Assembly (NCBI GenBank): GCA_035535995.1
Contig: DATLOZ010000009.1
Location: 186,001-250,000 of the forward strand
DNA length: 64,000 nucleotides
Direction: 5' to 3'
DNA from: JANYCO01 sp035535995
GTDB lineage: Bacteria > Bacteroidota > Bacteroidia > Cytophagales > Cytophagaceae
The position numbers and the translations under genes were made by a program. This document shows, one piece after another, positions 25,379 through 34,528 of this stretch (the stretch's first letter is position 1; each line of letters starts with the position of its first letter). Below the pieces are notes generated by a model, which was not told the DNA's origin, did no database searches, and saw only the letters and a program-made list of their open reading frames with translations.

Positions 25379-27022
25379 TTATCTATTTTCTTTGTAATAA
25401 TTAATCAACCCATTCGTAGAAGAATCGTGCGAAGCTACTTTGTTTGCATCGTTCAATTCTCCCAGGATCTTTTTCGCCAGCTGTTTGCCAAGCTCCACGC
25501 CCCATTGGTCAAAGGAGTTGATGTTCCAAATGATACCTTGTGTAAAGATCTTATGTTCATACATCGCGATCAACGAACCAAGGGTTTTGGGCGTCAGCTT
25601 TTTGAACATGATAGAATTCGTAGGCCTGTTGCCTGTAAATACTTTGTGTGGAAGTAATTGCTCCAACGCATCGCCCGACAGACCTTCTTTTTCCAGCTCT
25701 GCTCTTGCTTCCTGTGAAGTTTTTCCTTTCATCAACGCTTCTGTTTGTGCGAAGAAATTTGCAAGCAATTTCGCATGATGATCTCCGATAGGATTTTGTG
25801 AAATAGCCGGAGCAAGGAAATCGCAAGGAATAAGTTTCGTTCCCTGGTGGATCAATTGGTAGAACGCGTGTTGGCCATTGGTACCTGGCTCGCCCCAGAT
25901 GATCGGGCCGGTAGAATATTCGGAAATTACTTCTCCGTTTTTCGTTACGCCTTTTCCATTACTTTCCATATCGCCTTGCTGAAAATAAGCAGGGAAGCGG
26001 TGCATGTACTGATCGTAAGGAAGAATAGCGTGTGATTCGGCGCCGAAGAAATTATTGTACCAAACTCCAATCACTCCGAGGATCACGGGAATATTTTTTT
26101 CAAAAGGTGTAGTTCTGAAATGTTCGTCCATTTCATACGCGCCTTGTAGCAGTTCATCAAAATTATCGTAACCGATATTAACTGCAATAGAAAGTCCAAT
26201 TGCAGACCAAAGCGAATAACGGCCGCCTACCCAGTCCCAGAACTCGAACATGTTGTTCGTATCAATTCCAAATGCTGCTACTTCTTTTGCGTTGGTAGAA
26301 AGCGCTACGAAATGTTTGGCTACGTATTCCGGTTTCACTGCTGTTTTCAGGAACCAATCTTTGGCAGACTCTGCATTGGTGATGGTTTCCTGTGTAGTGA
26401 ATGTTTTGGAAGCGATAATGAACAAAGTAGTTTCAGGATCCAGGTCGCTGAGTGTTTCTACGATGTGAGTTCCGTCTACGTTGGAAACGAAGTGTACCTT
26501 CGGGCCACGGCGGCTGTATGGTTTCAGCGCTTCGGTAACCATATAAGGACCTAAGTCAGAACCGCCGATCCCGATATTTACTACATCGGTGATTGCTTTT
26601 CCGGTGTATCCTTTCCAGGCGCCGCTTCTGATCTTTTCGCAGAAGCCTTTCATTTTTTCCAGTACAGGGCGGACCTTCTGCATCACATCTTCTCCATCTA
26701 CGGTCACATGCGAAGCCGAGCGATTGCGGAGTGCGGTGTGCAGCACGGCTCTGTTTTCTGTGTTGTTGATATGCGCGCCGGAAAACATTTGGTCGATCGC
26801 GTTTCTGAGACCGGATTCCTGTGCAAGAGAAAGAAGCAACTGAACAGTTTCTTCGTTGATCCTGTTTTTGGAGTAGTCCAGTAATATATCATTGAAGTGA
26901 AGAGAAAACTTATTGAATCGATCCTGGTCCGCAGCAAACATGTCTTTCATTTGCTGTGTAGACATCCAGTTGTAATGTTCTTTCAAACGGTTCCAGGAAT
27001 TTAATTGGGTTGGTTTTGACAT
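25379..27022 (-). CDS. pgi: Glucose-6-phosphate isomerase
   Basis: This 547-residue cytoplasmic enzyme interconverts glucose 6-phosphate and fructose 6-phosphate. GIGGSDLGPYMVTEAL near residue 151 binds phosphate, VGGRYSLWSAIGLS near residue 266 is PROSITE-like signature 1, and the second signature lies in FDQWGVELGKQLAKKIL near the C-terminus. Glu in GEPGTNGQHAFYQLIHQG is in the active-site region, and the catalytic His is in that segment. The length and order match the E. coli-type enzyme. A TATCTTTG -7-like box lies at 27047-27054. Confidence 0.98.
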   Translation of the reverse strand: MSKPTQLNSWNRLKEHYNWMSTQQMKDMFAADQDRFNKFSLHFNDILLDYSKNRINEETVQLLLSLAQESGLRNAIDQMFSGAHINNTENRAVLHTALRNRSASHVTVDGEDVMQKVRPVLEKMKGFCEKIRSGAWKGYTGKAITDVVNIGIGGSDLGPYMVTEALKPYSRRGPKVHFVSNVDGTHIVETLSDLDPETTLFIIASKTFTTQETITNAESAKDWFLKTAVKPEYVAKHFVALSTNAKEVAAFGIDTNNMFEFWDWVGGRYSLWSAIGLSIAVNIGYDNFDELLQGAYEMDEHFRTTPFEKNIPVILGVIGVWYNNFFGAESHAILPYDQYMHRFPAYFQQGDMESNGKGVTKNGEVISEYSTGPIIWGEPGTNGQHAFYQLIHQGTKLIPCDFLAPAISQNPIGDHHAKLLANFFAQTEALMKGKTSQEARAELEKEGLSGDALEQLLPHKVFTGNRPTNSIMFKKLTPKTLGSLIAMYEHKIFTQGIIWNINSFDQWGVELGKQLAKKILGELNDANKVASHDSSTNGLINYYKENR

Positions 27023-27082
27023 ATCGTTCCTAATTTTTCAGTTAAGCAAAGATATTGGTTAAATGTTGAATTATGATAATTA

Positions 27083-27270
27083 AGTTATGAATTATGAGTT
27101 ATGAATGTTGAATTAAAAATTATAAAATTTTTTGTTTGCTCAGAGTCTCCCACACCCGGAAGCATAAATATAGCAACGGCTTCACCAGAAGACTCTGAAT
27201 GGACTAAAAGAACTCTGCCTTTGATTTACTACCTTTTTAATCCAACATTCATAACTCATAATTCATAACT
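27083..27270. repeat. Long-arm AT-rich palindrome (TTCAACATTCATAACTC family) between pgi and a membrane-protein gene
   Basis: The arms 27083-27115 and 27238-27270 are 33 bases long and match at 32 positions as complements (core AGTTATGAATTATGAGTTAT). The 122 bases between them contain AGAGTCTC and AGACTCT, a smaller inner palindrome. The right arm overlaps the last codons of the membrane-protein gene and provides its stop. Confidence 0.85.
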
Positions 27271-27766
27271 TCTTCTTCCTCGTTCTGTACACCTGCCAAC
27301 CAATACCAATGAACATGCCTATGATGGCTCCGTTGTAGCTATAGTTGTTCATGCTTAAGACTTTATTAAACGCTTTCTGATCTACAATATTAACGCCTTC
27401 CGATACATTTTCCGAAGGAGCTGAAAAGAAATACGCAATCATTCCTAATAAAAATCCTGTGCCCAAGGCGATGAGGAAAGCCTGGAGCGTAGTGTAAAAC
27501 ATTTTTTTATTATCTGCATGCAGCAACCCTATCAGTGAAAGGATAGAGCCCAAGACTAATCCTACCGACCATGTATTTACAAAACCGATCTTGGCTACTT
27601 CCCAACGGGTGTTTACATCACCCTCAACAATACCTAGACGAGCAAAGCGCATTTGGGTAAAGAACTCATTGCTGATCGAAAAGGTGATCTGATCGTAGAG
27701 CGCGCCATAAACCCCAGCGATCATGATCGCCAGCAGGATGGATAGAAGGACAAGTAGGATTCTCAC
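27263..27766 (-). CDS. Four-helix membrane protein of unknown function
   Basis: This 167-residue protein has hydrophobic helices near residues 3-24, 67-85, 92-113 and 145-158. The loop between helices 1 and 2 (ITFSISNEFFTQMRFARLG) is conserved-looking and probably periplasmic. I do not recognise the family with certainty. It ends in a basic cytoplasmic tail, YRTRKKKL, whose final codon and stop come from a dispersed repeat. There is no clear partner gene. Confidence 0.7.
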   Translation of the reverse strand: MRILLVLLSILLAIMIAGVYGALYDQITFSISNEFFTQMRFARLGIVEGDVNTRWEVAKIGFVNTWSVGLVLGSILSLIGLLHADNKKMFYTTLQAFLIALGTGFLLGMIAYFFSAPSENVSEGVNIVDQKAFNKVLSMNNYSYNGAIIGMFIGIGWQVYRTRKKKL

Positions 27767-27804
27767 TTGTAGTTGTTTTTAAATTTTCTTCTGATTATTT
27801 CTTG

Positions 27805-27867
27805 GATGCCAGATCCCGGATACCAGAAAATATTTTATCTGGCATCTGGTATCCGGTATCTGGCATC
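27805..27867. repeat. GATACCGGAT-type palindrome, copy 2
   Basis: The arms 27805-27827 and 27845-27867 (23 bases, one mismatch; core CCAGATCCCGGATACCAG) flank an AT-rich loop. The right arm touches the stop codon of the M42 peptidase gene. Confidence 0.9.
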
Positions 27868-28937
27868 TATTTTATATACCGGAAATCATGTCCATCCGGC
27901 AGTTGAAGCAGGAATTCGTACATGAGCTTGATAATATTTTCTACATCGTCTTTGTGTACCATTTCTACGGTAGTATGCATATACTTCAGAGGAAGCGAAA
28001 TAAGTGCAGAAGCCACGCCCGCATTCGAGTAGGCGAACGCATCGGTGTCAGTGCCCGTAGCGCGGTAGGCGGAAGCACGCTGGAAAGATATGCCTTTGCT
28101 GTTTGCCACATCGATCACCATGTTCAGCAAATTGTTCTGCACCGCCGGGCCGTAGGTAAGTACAGGGCCTTTTCCGCAGGCAAGATCTCCGTTGCTCTTT
28201 TTATCGTATACGGGAGATTGGGTATCATGACAAACATCGGTCACAATTGCTACATCAGGATTGATTCGGCTTGCGATCATTTCCGCTCCGCGTAATCCGA
28301 TCTCTTCCTGTACGGCGTTTACAATGTATAAGCCAAAAGGAAGTTTATTATTGTTCTCTTTTAATTTTCTTGCCACCTCTGCGATCATATAACCGCCGAT
28401 ACGGTTATCAAGCGCACGACCCAGGTAGAAACGGTTATTGAGCGTGATAAATTCGTCTTCAAATGTTGCTACGGAACCTACATGTACACCAAGCGCTTCC
28501 ACTTCTTCTTTGCTTTCGCAACCAAGATCGAGGAAAATATTTTTCATGCTGGGTGGTTTGTCGTTTTCATTGTCGCGCACGTGAATGGCGGGCCAGCCGA
28601 ATACTCCTTTTACTATTCCTTTGGCGGTATGAATGTTCACACGCATTGAAGGTGCGATCGCATGATCGGAGCCGCCATTCTTTTTCAGATAGATATACCC
28701 GTCTTTGGTGATATAATTTACAAACCAGGAAATCTCGTCAGCATGCGCTTCGATCACTACTTTGTATTTTGCATTTGGGTTGATCACTCCTACTACGGTG
28801 CCATAAGTATCGGTAAAATATTCGTCGATAAAAGGACGGATATAATCCAGCCACATTTTTTGTCCGGAGGTTTCAAATCCTGTAGGGGATGCATTGTTGA
28901 TATACGCCTCTAAAAATTTCAAACTTTCTTCACTCAT
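27867..28937 (-). CDS. M42-family metallopeptidase (aminopeptidase/cellulase-related)
   Basis: The protein has 356 residues. M42 enzymes are cytoplasmic, two-metal aminopeptidases that form large tetrahedral assemblies. Visible ligand and catalytic regions are EAHADEISWFV near residue 63, GRALDNRIGGYM near residue 175, VQEEIGLRGAEM near residue 213 (catalytic Glu-Glu), and TDVCHDTQSP near residue 237. The C-terminal PLKYMHTTVEMVHKDDVEN holds a metal His. The preferred substrate is unknown. It has its own promoter, overlapping the end of the upstream carboxylase gene. Confidence 0.94.
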   Translation of the reverse strand: MSEESLKFLEAYINNASPTGFETSGQKMWLDYIRPFIDEYFTDTYGTVVGVINPNAKYKVVIEAHADEISWFVNYITKDGYIYLKKNGGSDHAIAPSMRVNIHTAKGIVKGVFGWPAIHVRDNENDKPPSMKNIFLDLGCESKEEVEALGVHVGSVATFEDEFITLNNRFYLGRALDNRIGGYMIAEVARKLKENNNKLPFGLYIVNAVQEEIGLRGAEMIASRINPDVAIVTDVCHDTQSPVYDKKSNGDLACGKGPVLTYGPAVQNNLLNMVIDVANSKGISFQRASAYRATGTDTDAFAYSNAGVASALISLPLKYMHTTVEMVHKDDVENIIKLMYEFLLQLPDGHDFRYIK

Positions 28938-28977
28938 TATGTTCTGTAATTTTATTATTTATTGGGATTTCAATTTT

Positions 28978-29006
28978 CAAAGATAAAAAATCCAGCTTAT
29001 TTACAA
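28978..29006 (-). promoter_or_regulatory. Promoter of the M42 peptidase gene
   Basis: TTG (29004-29006), an 18-base spacer and TATCTTTG (28978-28985) on the minus strand fit the Bacteroidota consensus. The -33 element lies inside the last codons of the acyl-CoA carboxylase gene. Confidence 0.5.
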
Positions 29007-30545
29007 GGGAATATTTCCATGCTTTTTACGGGGCAATTTATCTACCTTATTCTTTAGCATTTCAAAGGCAGTCATCAGTTTTTTCCTGGTTTCTGAGGGT
29101 AAAATTACCTCGTCGATATAGCCGCGCCCAGCCGCAATGTATGGATTGGCAAAGGTCTGGGTATATTCTTCTATTTTTTCCTGTAATTTTGCCGGCGGAT
29201 CGTTGGCTTCGGAAATTTCTTTTTTATAAATAATTTCTGCCGCGCCCTTGGCTCCCATCACTGCGATCTCGGCGGAAGGCCAGGCATAGTTCATATCGGC
29301 ACCGATATGCTTGGAGTTCATTACGTCGTACGCTCCACCATATGCCTTACGCGTGATAACCGTAATTCTTGGCACAGTGGCTTCGGAAAAGGCGAATAAG
29401 AGTTTAGCGCCGTTGGAAATAATCCCGTTCCACTCCTGCTGTGTGCCTGGCAAAAATCCCGGCACGTCTACCAGCACCAGCAAAGGCACATTGAAACAAT
29501 CGCAGAAGCGTACAAAGCGGGCTGCCTTGGTGCTGGAATTAATATCGAGTACGCCAGCCAGTACTGCGGGCTGGTTGCCTACAATACCGATGCTTTTTCC
29601 ACCTAAGCGAGCGAACCCCACCACAATGTTTTCTGCAAAATTTTTGTGCACTTCCAAAAAAGAATCTTCATCAATGATCCCACGAATGACCTCGCGCATA
29701 TCGTAAGGCTGGTTGGGGTTTTCAGGAATGATGGTATCTAAAAAGGCTACTCGTTCGTCGGTTCTTTTTTCATAGTTGTAAACAGGTGCCTCCTCTTCGC
29801 AGTTTTGTGGAAGGTAGCTTAACAATTTTTTGATATGCTGGATACAATCCACATCGTTGGCGCAGGCGAAATGGGTAACCCCGCTTTTGCTGCTATGGGC
29901 TTCGGCGCCTCCGAGCTCTTCGGAAGTGACTTGTTCGTGTGTAACGGTCTTCACTACATTCGGCCCGGTCACGAACATATATGAAGTATTTTCTACCATC
30001 AGAATAAAATCCGTCAACGCCGGAGAGTATACGGCTCCTCCCGCGCAAGGCCCCATGATCGCGGAGATCTGTGGTACTACACCGGAGGCAAGTGTATTGC
30101 GGTAAAAAATATCCGCATAACCACCCAGCGATACCACACCTTCCTGGATCCTGGCGCCGCCTGAGTCGTTGAGCCCGATAAGCGGCACACCATTTTTCAT
30201 AGAAAGATCCATCAGGCGGCAGATCTTTTCTGCATGAGCTTCTGAAAGTGAACCGCCAAAGATGGTGAAGTCCTGGGAATAAACGTAAACCAGGCGGCCG
30301 TTCACCGTTCCGTAGCCTGTCACGACGCCGTCTCCAAGAATTTCTTCGCCAGCTGTTTGGGAACGTGGAGTTACAAATTTTCCAATCTCTTCAAAACTTC
30401 CCGGGTCGAGCAGCAAGTCCAGTCGTTCGCGGGCGGTAAGCTTTCCTTTTTTATGTTGTGCTTCCTGCTTGTCGGTACCACCACCTAAAAGCGCCTGGCT
30501 GTTTTTAAGATCCAGCCGTTCGTATTTTGAATTATTATGACTCAT
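29001..30545 (-). CDS. Acyl-CoA carboxylase beta subunit (propionyl-CoA type carboxyltransferase)
   Basis: This 514-residue protein has two crotonase-like carboxyltransferase domains, about 20-260 and 270-510. It moves CO2 from biotin to propionyl- or methylmalonyl-type CoA substrates. The oxyanion-hole glycines are seen in NDSGGARIQEGVVSLGGYA near residue 122 and ITRKAYGGAYDVMNSKHIGAD near residue 400, and MGPCAGGAVYSPALTDFILM binds acyl-CoA. It matches PccB and the methylmalonyl-CoA decarboxylase alpha subunit equally well. The epimerase in the window favours a propionyl-CoA carboxylase. The biotin carrier lies 19 kb away and the biotin carboxylase subunit is not present. Confidence 0.93.
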   Translation of the reverse strand: MSHNNSKYERLDLKNSQALLGGGTDKQEAQHKKGKLTARERLDLLLDPGSFEEIGKFVTPRSQTAGEEILGDGVVTGYGTVNGRLVYVYSQDFTIFGGSLSEAHAEKICRLMDLSMKNGVPLIGLNDSGGARIQEGVVSLGGYADIFYRNTLASGVVPQISAIMGPCAGGAVYSPALTDFILMVENTSYMFVTGPNVVKTVTHEQVTSEELGGAEAHSSKSGVTHFACANDVDCIQHIKKLLSYLPQNCEEEAPVYNYEKRTDERVAFLDTIIPENPNQPYDMREVIRGIIDEDSFLEVHKNFAENIVVGFARLGGKSIGIVGNQPAVLAGVLDINSSTKAARFVRFCDCFNVPLLVLVDVPGFLPGTQQEWNGIISNGAKLLFAFSEATVPRITVITRKAYGGAYDVMNSKHIGADMNYAWPSAEIAVMGAKGAAEIIYKKEISEANDPPAKLQEKIEEYTQTFANPYIAAGRGYIDEVILPSETRKKLMTAFEMLKNKVDKLPRKKHGNIPL

Positions 30546-30606
30546 GCTACTAGTTAAAATGCTTCATTAAGGTAAGGTAAATTTTTTAGAAAAAACAAAC
30601 GATAAC

Positions 30607-30753
30607 AGATGCCCGATACCCGATCCCGGATGTTCGATATTTTTATATTCATATGCCACTCTTTCACCATTTTATGTTAATGGAAATTCTTCCTATATAG
30701 GATTGCGCTCTTTTCATTGGGCGTCCGGTATCCGGGATCTGGCATCTTATATC
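30607..30753. repeat. GATACCGGAT-type inverted repeat, copy 3
   Basis: The left arm AGATGCCCGATACCCGATCC and the right arm GGTATCCGGGATCTGGCATCT are imperfect complements about 80 bases apart. This copy lies between divergent genes (carboxylase and Ppx), unlike the copies that follow stop codons. Confidence 0.75.
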
Positions 30754-30814
30754 TACATCAAAAATTCATTATTCATAACTCAACTATTCTTATATTGCTT
30801 TACTATTGTAGAAA

Positions 30815-31759
30815 ATGAGAGCTGAACAAATTGCGGTCATAGACCTTGGTACCAATACTTTCCATCTTTTAATTGCGACGACTGAAGGGCAAACGATCGA
30901 GACCATTCATTCCGAAAAAATACCGGTAAGGATCGGGAAAGGTGGGATCAATCATGGGTTTATTGCAGAAGATGCGTGCGAACGGGCGATCCAGACCATG
31001 GTTCATTTCCGGGAAACGATCGACAAATACCATGTAGAAAAAATACATGCCACTGCCACCAGCGCTTTTCGCAACGCGCGCAATGGCAAAGAACTAGCGC
31101 AAAGAATTAAAGACATTACCGGCATTTCTATTGATATTATTTCCGGCGACCGCGAGGCAGAGCTTATTTATTATGGTGTAAAGGAAGCTGTCGGATTGGG
31201 GGACGAACGTTCGCTGATCATTGACATTGGCGGAGGCAGCGTGGAATTTATTTTGGCAAATCATTCTTCGGTGTTATGGAAAAAAAGTTTTGAGATCGGC
31301 GGACAAAGATTGATGGAGCTTTTTCAAAAAACAGATCCGATCCATCCCGATGAAATTACTTCTTTAAGAACTTATCTTTCCGAACAACTGACACCTCTTC
31401 GCGAAGCGTTGCAACAATATCCTACCAATATTCTCGTAGGCTCCGCAGGCTCTTTTGAAACGCTCAGCGAGATCGATTTGAAGAAAAAAGGTTTTGATTT
31501 TTCTATCGAAACCCAAAAAGAATACGAGCTTTTGCTGCACGATTTTCATGAGATCTACGAAGACCTCATCCGCAAAGAGCGCGAGCACCGTATGAAAATT
31601 CCCGGCATGATCGAACTGCGTGTAGATATGATCGTAGTAGCCGTGGTGCTGATCCATTTCATACTTGTAGAATTTAATATGAACCGCTTACGCGTATCTA
31701 CTTATTCCTTGAAAGAAGGGGTGATGAGTAGGATTATCAGGGGGGAGTCTATCATTTAA
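30815..31759 (+). CDS. Ppx/GppA-family phosphatase
   Basis: This 314-residue ASKHA-fold protein belongs with exopolyphosphatases and pppGpp phosphatases. VIDLGTNTFHLLIA near residue 8 is phosphate motif 1 and LIIDIGGGSVEFILAN near residue 128 is motif 2. EKIPVRIGKGG and ATATSAFRNARNG near residue 86 fit the family. It lacks the extra C-terminal HD-type domain of E. coli Ppx, so it is the short form. The enzyme would cut polyphosphate or the stringent-response nucleotide; the sequence does not decide which. It faces the CE2 esterase across a palindrome. Confidence 0.93.
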   Translation: MRAEQIAVIDLGTNTFHLLIATTEGQTIETIHSEKIPVRIGKGGINHGFIAEDACERAIQTMVHFRETIDKYHVEKIHATATSAFRNARNGKELAQRIKDITGISIDIISGDREAELIYYGVKEAVGLGDERSLIIDIGGGSVEFILANHSSVLWKKSFEIGGQRLMELFQKTDPIHPDEITSLRTYLSEQLTPLREALQQYPTNILVGSAGSFETLSEIDLKKKGFDFSIETQKEYELLLHDFHEIYEDLIRKEREHRMKIPGMIELRVDMIVVAVVLIHFILVEFNMNRLRVSTYSLKEGVMSRIIRGESII

Positions 31760-31771
31760 GCTACCTCCTCC

Positions 31772-31842
31772 CTACTGTTGCTGTTGCTCTTGCTGTCCTG
31801 CTGCTTATGATGTAGGGTCAGCAAGAGCAACAGCAACAGTAG
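31772..31842. repeat. CTGTTGCTGTTGCTC palindrome, complete copy 3
   Basis: Perfect 24-base arms (31772-31795 and 31819-31842) flank a 23-base loop. It lies between the convergent ppx and esterase genes, 12 bases after the ppx stop. Its outer end lacks the CAATA extension of the other copies. Confidence 0.93.
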
Positions 31843-31856
31843 AGAGAAAATTATTA

Positions 31857-33005
31857 TTACCAACCAGCTATACTGCGAATAACCGGCACAATCGCCTCCG
31901 ACATTTTTTGATGTGTAGCGTTGGAAGGATGCCAGTCTTCTCCGTAAGGACCGGCTTGCGGGCTCAATTCAAAATAATAAACAGCGGTATCTTTTTCATT
32001 GGCTTTTTTCACAATACTTTTCAGATAACTTCTGAATCTTGTCCAACGTTTTTCTCCTTCCGGCCAGCTATCCGTGAGTGCGTTTCCTGCCACGCAAATG
32101 ATTTTTGTCTGTGGGTAAAGCGTTCTCAGTTTTTCCAAAAAAGAAATATAGGTACTGCAAAACGCAGTAGAATCAGGCGCTCCCATGGCGAAATCATTGG
32201 TGCCAAGGTCGATCACTACTACCTCTGGTACATAGCGTTTATGGTCCCAGAGGGCGTCGGCTTTGTCGGGGTTTATATAATCATAGACAAGAGGTAAGGT
32301 GCCATTCGTAAAACCGTTGCTATTGCGGTACATTCCTCGTCCTGAATAGGCAGTGCACATATACTGAGCGTTCAGCGCCCGCGCTGTGAGCGCCCCCCAG
32401 GAGGTATAGTTATTTTCGTTGACCGAATGAAATCCCGTTCTTGGATTTCCCGCAGGTGGCGCGGCGATCGCTACTTCGTTGCCATAACCGGTGGTAAGGG
32501 AGTTGCCGATAAATTCTATTTTTCTCGATGGGATCTCCTCTGTGACCGGCAATAGTCTATGTCCTTGACGAAGCCTGAAGCCATGCAGGATCACGCTTCC
32601 CACGCTGCTTTCCGTACGCTTGCTGATCTCAATAGTATGCTCGCGAAGGTCGAGGCTGCGTGCGAGGAAATAGATCTTTTGTTTTTTAGACACCTTCACT
32701 ACCATTGGTGCATCATGGTCGATGATAACATTGAAATAGTTAGTACGCTGTTCGTCTCCTTCTGCCATATCTTGCAGCAACATATCAATAGCATCGCCGG
32801 TAAATTTTAGTTTGATGGAGACACCCGAATAGGCAAAAGCTGGCGCAGTTCTGTTGCGAAAATCTATTCTCCCCGTATACACGATCAAGGGATCGGCAGG
32901 ACTGACCACCACCATAGAAGTATCCATATCCGGGCGCTGGGCTTTGCTAAGTTGTGCCATCAGCAGGATCAAAAAGCATAATAGGAGTTTGCTTATTTTT
33001 TTCAT
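31857..33005 (-). CDS. Secreted SGNH esterase, carbohydrate esterase family 2-like
   Basis: I prefer the ATG at 33005, which gives a clean signal peptide, MKKISKLLLCFLILLMAQLSKAQ, and a 382-residue protein; a start at 33038 adds 11 residues. The N-terminal half (about 30-150) looks like the beta-sandwich of CE2 enzymes. The SGNH half starts with IEFIGNSLTTGYGNE, holding the nucleophile Ser after Asn rather than the usual Asp. It continues with VVIDLGTNDFAMG (block III Asn) and YGEDWHPSNATHQ (catalytic Asp and His). CE2 enzymes deacetylate xylan, mannan or other sugars. It is next to a GH18 chitinase, so an acetylated amino-sugar polymer is possible. Confidence 0.88.
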   Translation of the reverse strand: MKKISKLLLCFLILLMAQLSKAQRPDMDTSMVVVSPADPLIVYTGRIDFRNRTAPAFAYSGVSIKLKFTGDAIDMLLQDMAEGDEQRTNYFNVIIDHDAPMVVKVSKKQKIYFLARSLDLREHTIEISKRTESSVGSVILHGFRLRQGHRLLPVTEEIPSRKIEFIGNSLTTGYGNEVAIAAPPAGNPRTGFHSVNENNYTSWGALTARALNAQYMCTAYSGRGMYRNSNGFTNGTLPLVYDYINPDKADALWDHKRYVPEVVVIDLGTNDFAMGAPDSTAFCSTYISFLEKLRTLYPQTKIICVAGNALTDSWPEGEKRWTRFRSYLKSIVKKANEKDTAVYYFELSPQAGPYGEDWHPSNATHQKMSEAIVPVIRSIAGW

Positions 33006-33105
33006 TATTGGATCATTGTTGAAATTCCAAAAGACCATTCTTTGTTAGAATTTGTCTTTTGTGTTTTAATTTAAATCCTGTCAGATCATAAAGGCAGACA
33101 TTCAA

Positions 33106-34296
33106 TTATTGTATTACTATTTTTCGCGTGGCTGATCTTTCTTCTTTGCTTATGTGCAGGTAATAAATCCCCTTTGCTTCACTACTCAGATCGAGCGCGG
33201 AAACAGAAGTATAGGAATGTATTTTTTGTCCAAATGAATTGTACAATTCTATCGCAGCATTCTGAAATCCTTCTCCCTGGAGGGATATAAGACCATTGGA
33301 AGGATTCGGATAAATGATAAGATCGTTTAACGTGGGAGCGGAACTGGTTACACCGGTAGGAACATAGCCCGACACATCTACAATTGTTTTAAGCAAAGAA
33401 TTATTTCCCGGTGCGTCCATCGAAAGATCCCAGATCATAATTCCTCCGCCAGACGACATTGCTAGTCCTGTCTTATCGATCATGGTGTAAATGCCGTTGT
33501 AGTATACTATGTTATCGCCCGTGGTAGCCACGTTGTCGTCGTTGACAGCGCTTGGATAGCTGGCGGCAATGGATTTGTAAGAAATAGCATAGTTCCTGGC
33601 AGTAGAGCCGAATTCATATCCGTAAAAAGGTACACCCAAAATTGCTTTGGCTTGTGGCAGGCCTCGTCCTTTCCAGTAGTTGAGCGCATCTTCCGACATG
33701 CTATAAGGCGAATGCTGGCCCGGTGTGCCCCAGGTAGGACCACAAAGATCATAAGCCATGATATTTACCCAATCAAAATAAGTAAAGGTAGAAGTAGAAA
33801 TGACAGAAGCATTGCCAGAAGGGAATGCCGCGGTAAGCTTTATTCCCGCAGGATGCAATGTGTCTGCCAGTACCTGGATGAAGGTATTGTAGCGGCTTCC
33901 GATCGAAGAGCCCTCAAGATCTATATCAATGCCATCAAAATTATTTGCGATCGCGTATTGTTTTAATTTGGAAGAAAGCGTAGAAAGATTGATCGTGCTG
34001 GTAAAATCCGCGGCTCCTGCTCCGCCGAGAGAGAGCAATACTTTTACTCCGTGTGCATGTGCAGCACTTACAAGGTAGATCTCATCACTAGTCATGGCAG
34101 GAATAATACCAGTAGTGCCGTCAGGAGTTTTAAAAGCTAAATTAATATGGCTGACCCTTGAGAAATCAAATCCATCGCTGAAGGTGACCAGGTTTGTCCA
34201 GTTGGGCACATACCCTATGATCTTAAATTGTCCCTTGGTGTTAAAAACCGTGGAAAGAATGATTCCTAATGTCAGTACAACAATTCTCTTTTTCAT
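33106..34296 (-). CDS. GH18 chitinase-like enzyme with type A T9SS sorting tail
   Basis: This 396-residue protein has a signal peptide (about 1-22) and a GH18 catalytic domain (about 24-310). The active-site motif is FDGIDIDLEGS near residues 119-129, where the last Glu is the proton donor. WVNIMAYDLCG near residue 175 and GIMIWDLSMD near residue 290 hold further substrate-binding residues. The last 75 residues, beginning LIIYPNPSNGLISLQG and ending GIYYLHISKEE plus a basic end, form a type A T9SS sorting domain. It is secreted across the outer membrane and probably cuts chitin or a similar N-acetylglucosamine polymer. Endo-N-acetylglucosaminidase activity is an alternative. Confidence 0.93.
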   Translation of the reverse strand: MKKRIVVLTLGIILSTVFNTKGQFKIIGYVPNWTNLVTFSDGFDFSRVSHINLAFKTPDGTTGIIPAMTSDEIYLVSAAHAHGVKVLLSLGGAGAADFTSTINLSTLSSKLKQYAIANNFDGIDIDLEGSSIGSRYNTFIQVLADTLHPAGIKLTAAFPSGNASVISTSTFTYFDWVNIMAYDLCGPTWGTPGQHSPYSMSEDALNYWKGRGLPQAKAILGVPFYGYEFGSTARNYAISYKSIAASYPSAVNDDNVATTGDNIVYYNGIYTMIDKTGLAMSSGGGIMIWDLSMDAPGNNSLLKTIVDVSGYVPTGVTSSAPTLNDLIIYPNPSNGLISLQGEGFQNAAIELYNSFGQKIHSYTSVSALDLSSEAKGIYYLHISKEERSATRKIVIQ

Positions 34297-34528
34297 ATCT
34301 ATCTTTCTTAAAAAGCAGTCTATTTACTTCCCCTCCATAGTATATACGCCGACCATTTTAAACTCCCAAGAAAACAAGATTGAAATGCTAAAAAAATGAA
34401 AAAGGTTATACCTCTATAAAACCCTAAAATAACGCCTGAATACCATATCAAAATGGCTTTTTCAAAGAAAAATAAACGATCAGTAATGATCAGTAACGTT
34501 TTAGTGCCAAATTTTTTATCGCATGGAA

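Noticed and set aside
29001..30545. Naming as acetyl-CoA carboxylase accD
   Set aside because: It is a single-chain beta subunit of the propionyl type (514 residues, two carboxyltransferase halves), unlike the zinc-finger AccD.
30815..31759. Firm naming as ppx or gppA
   Set aside because: The short form of the family fits either substrate; the sequence alone does not decide.
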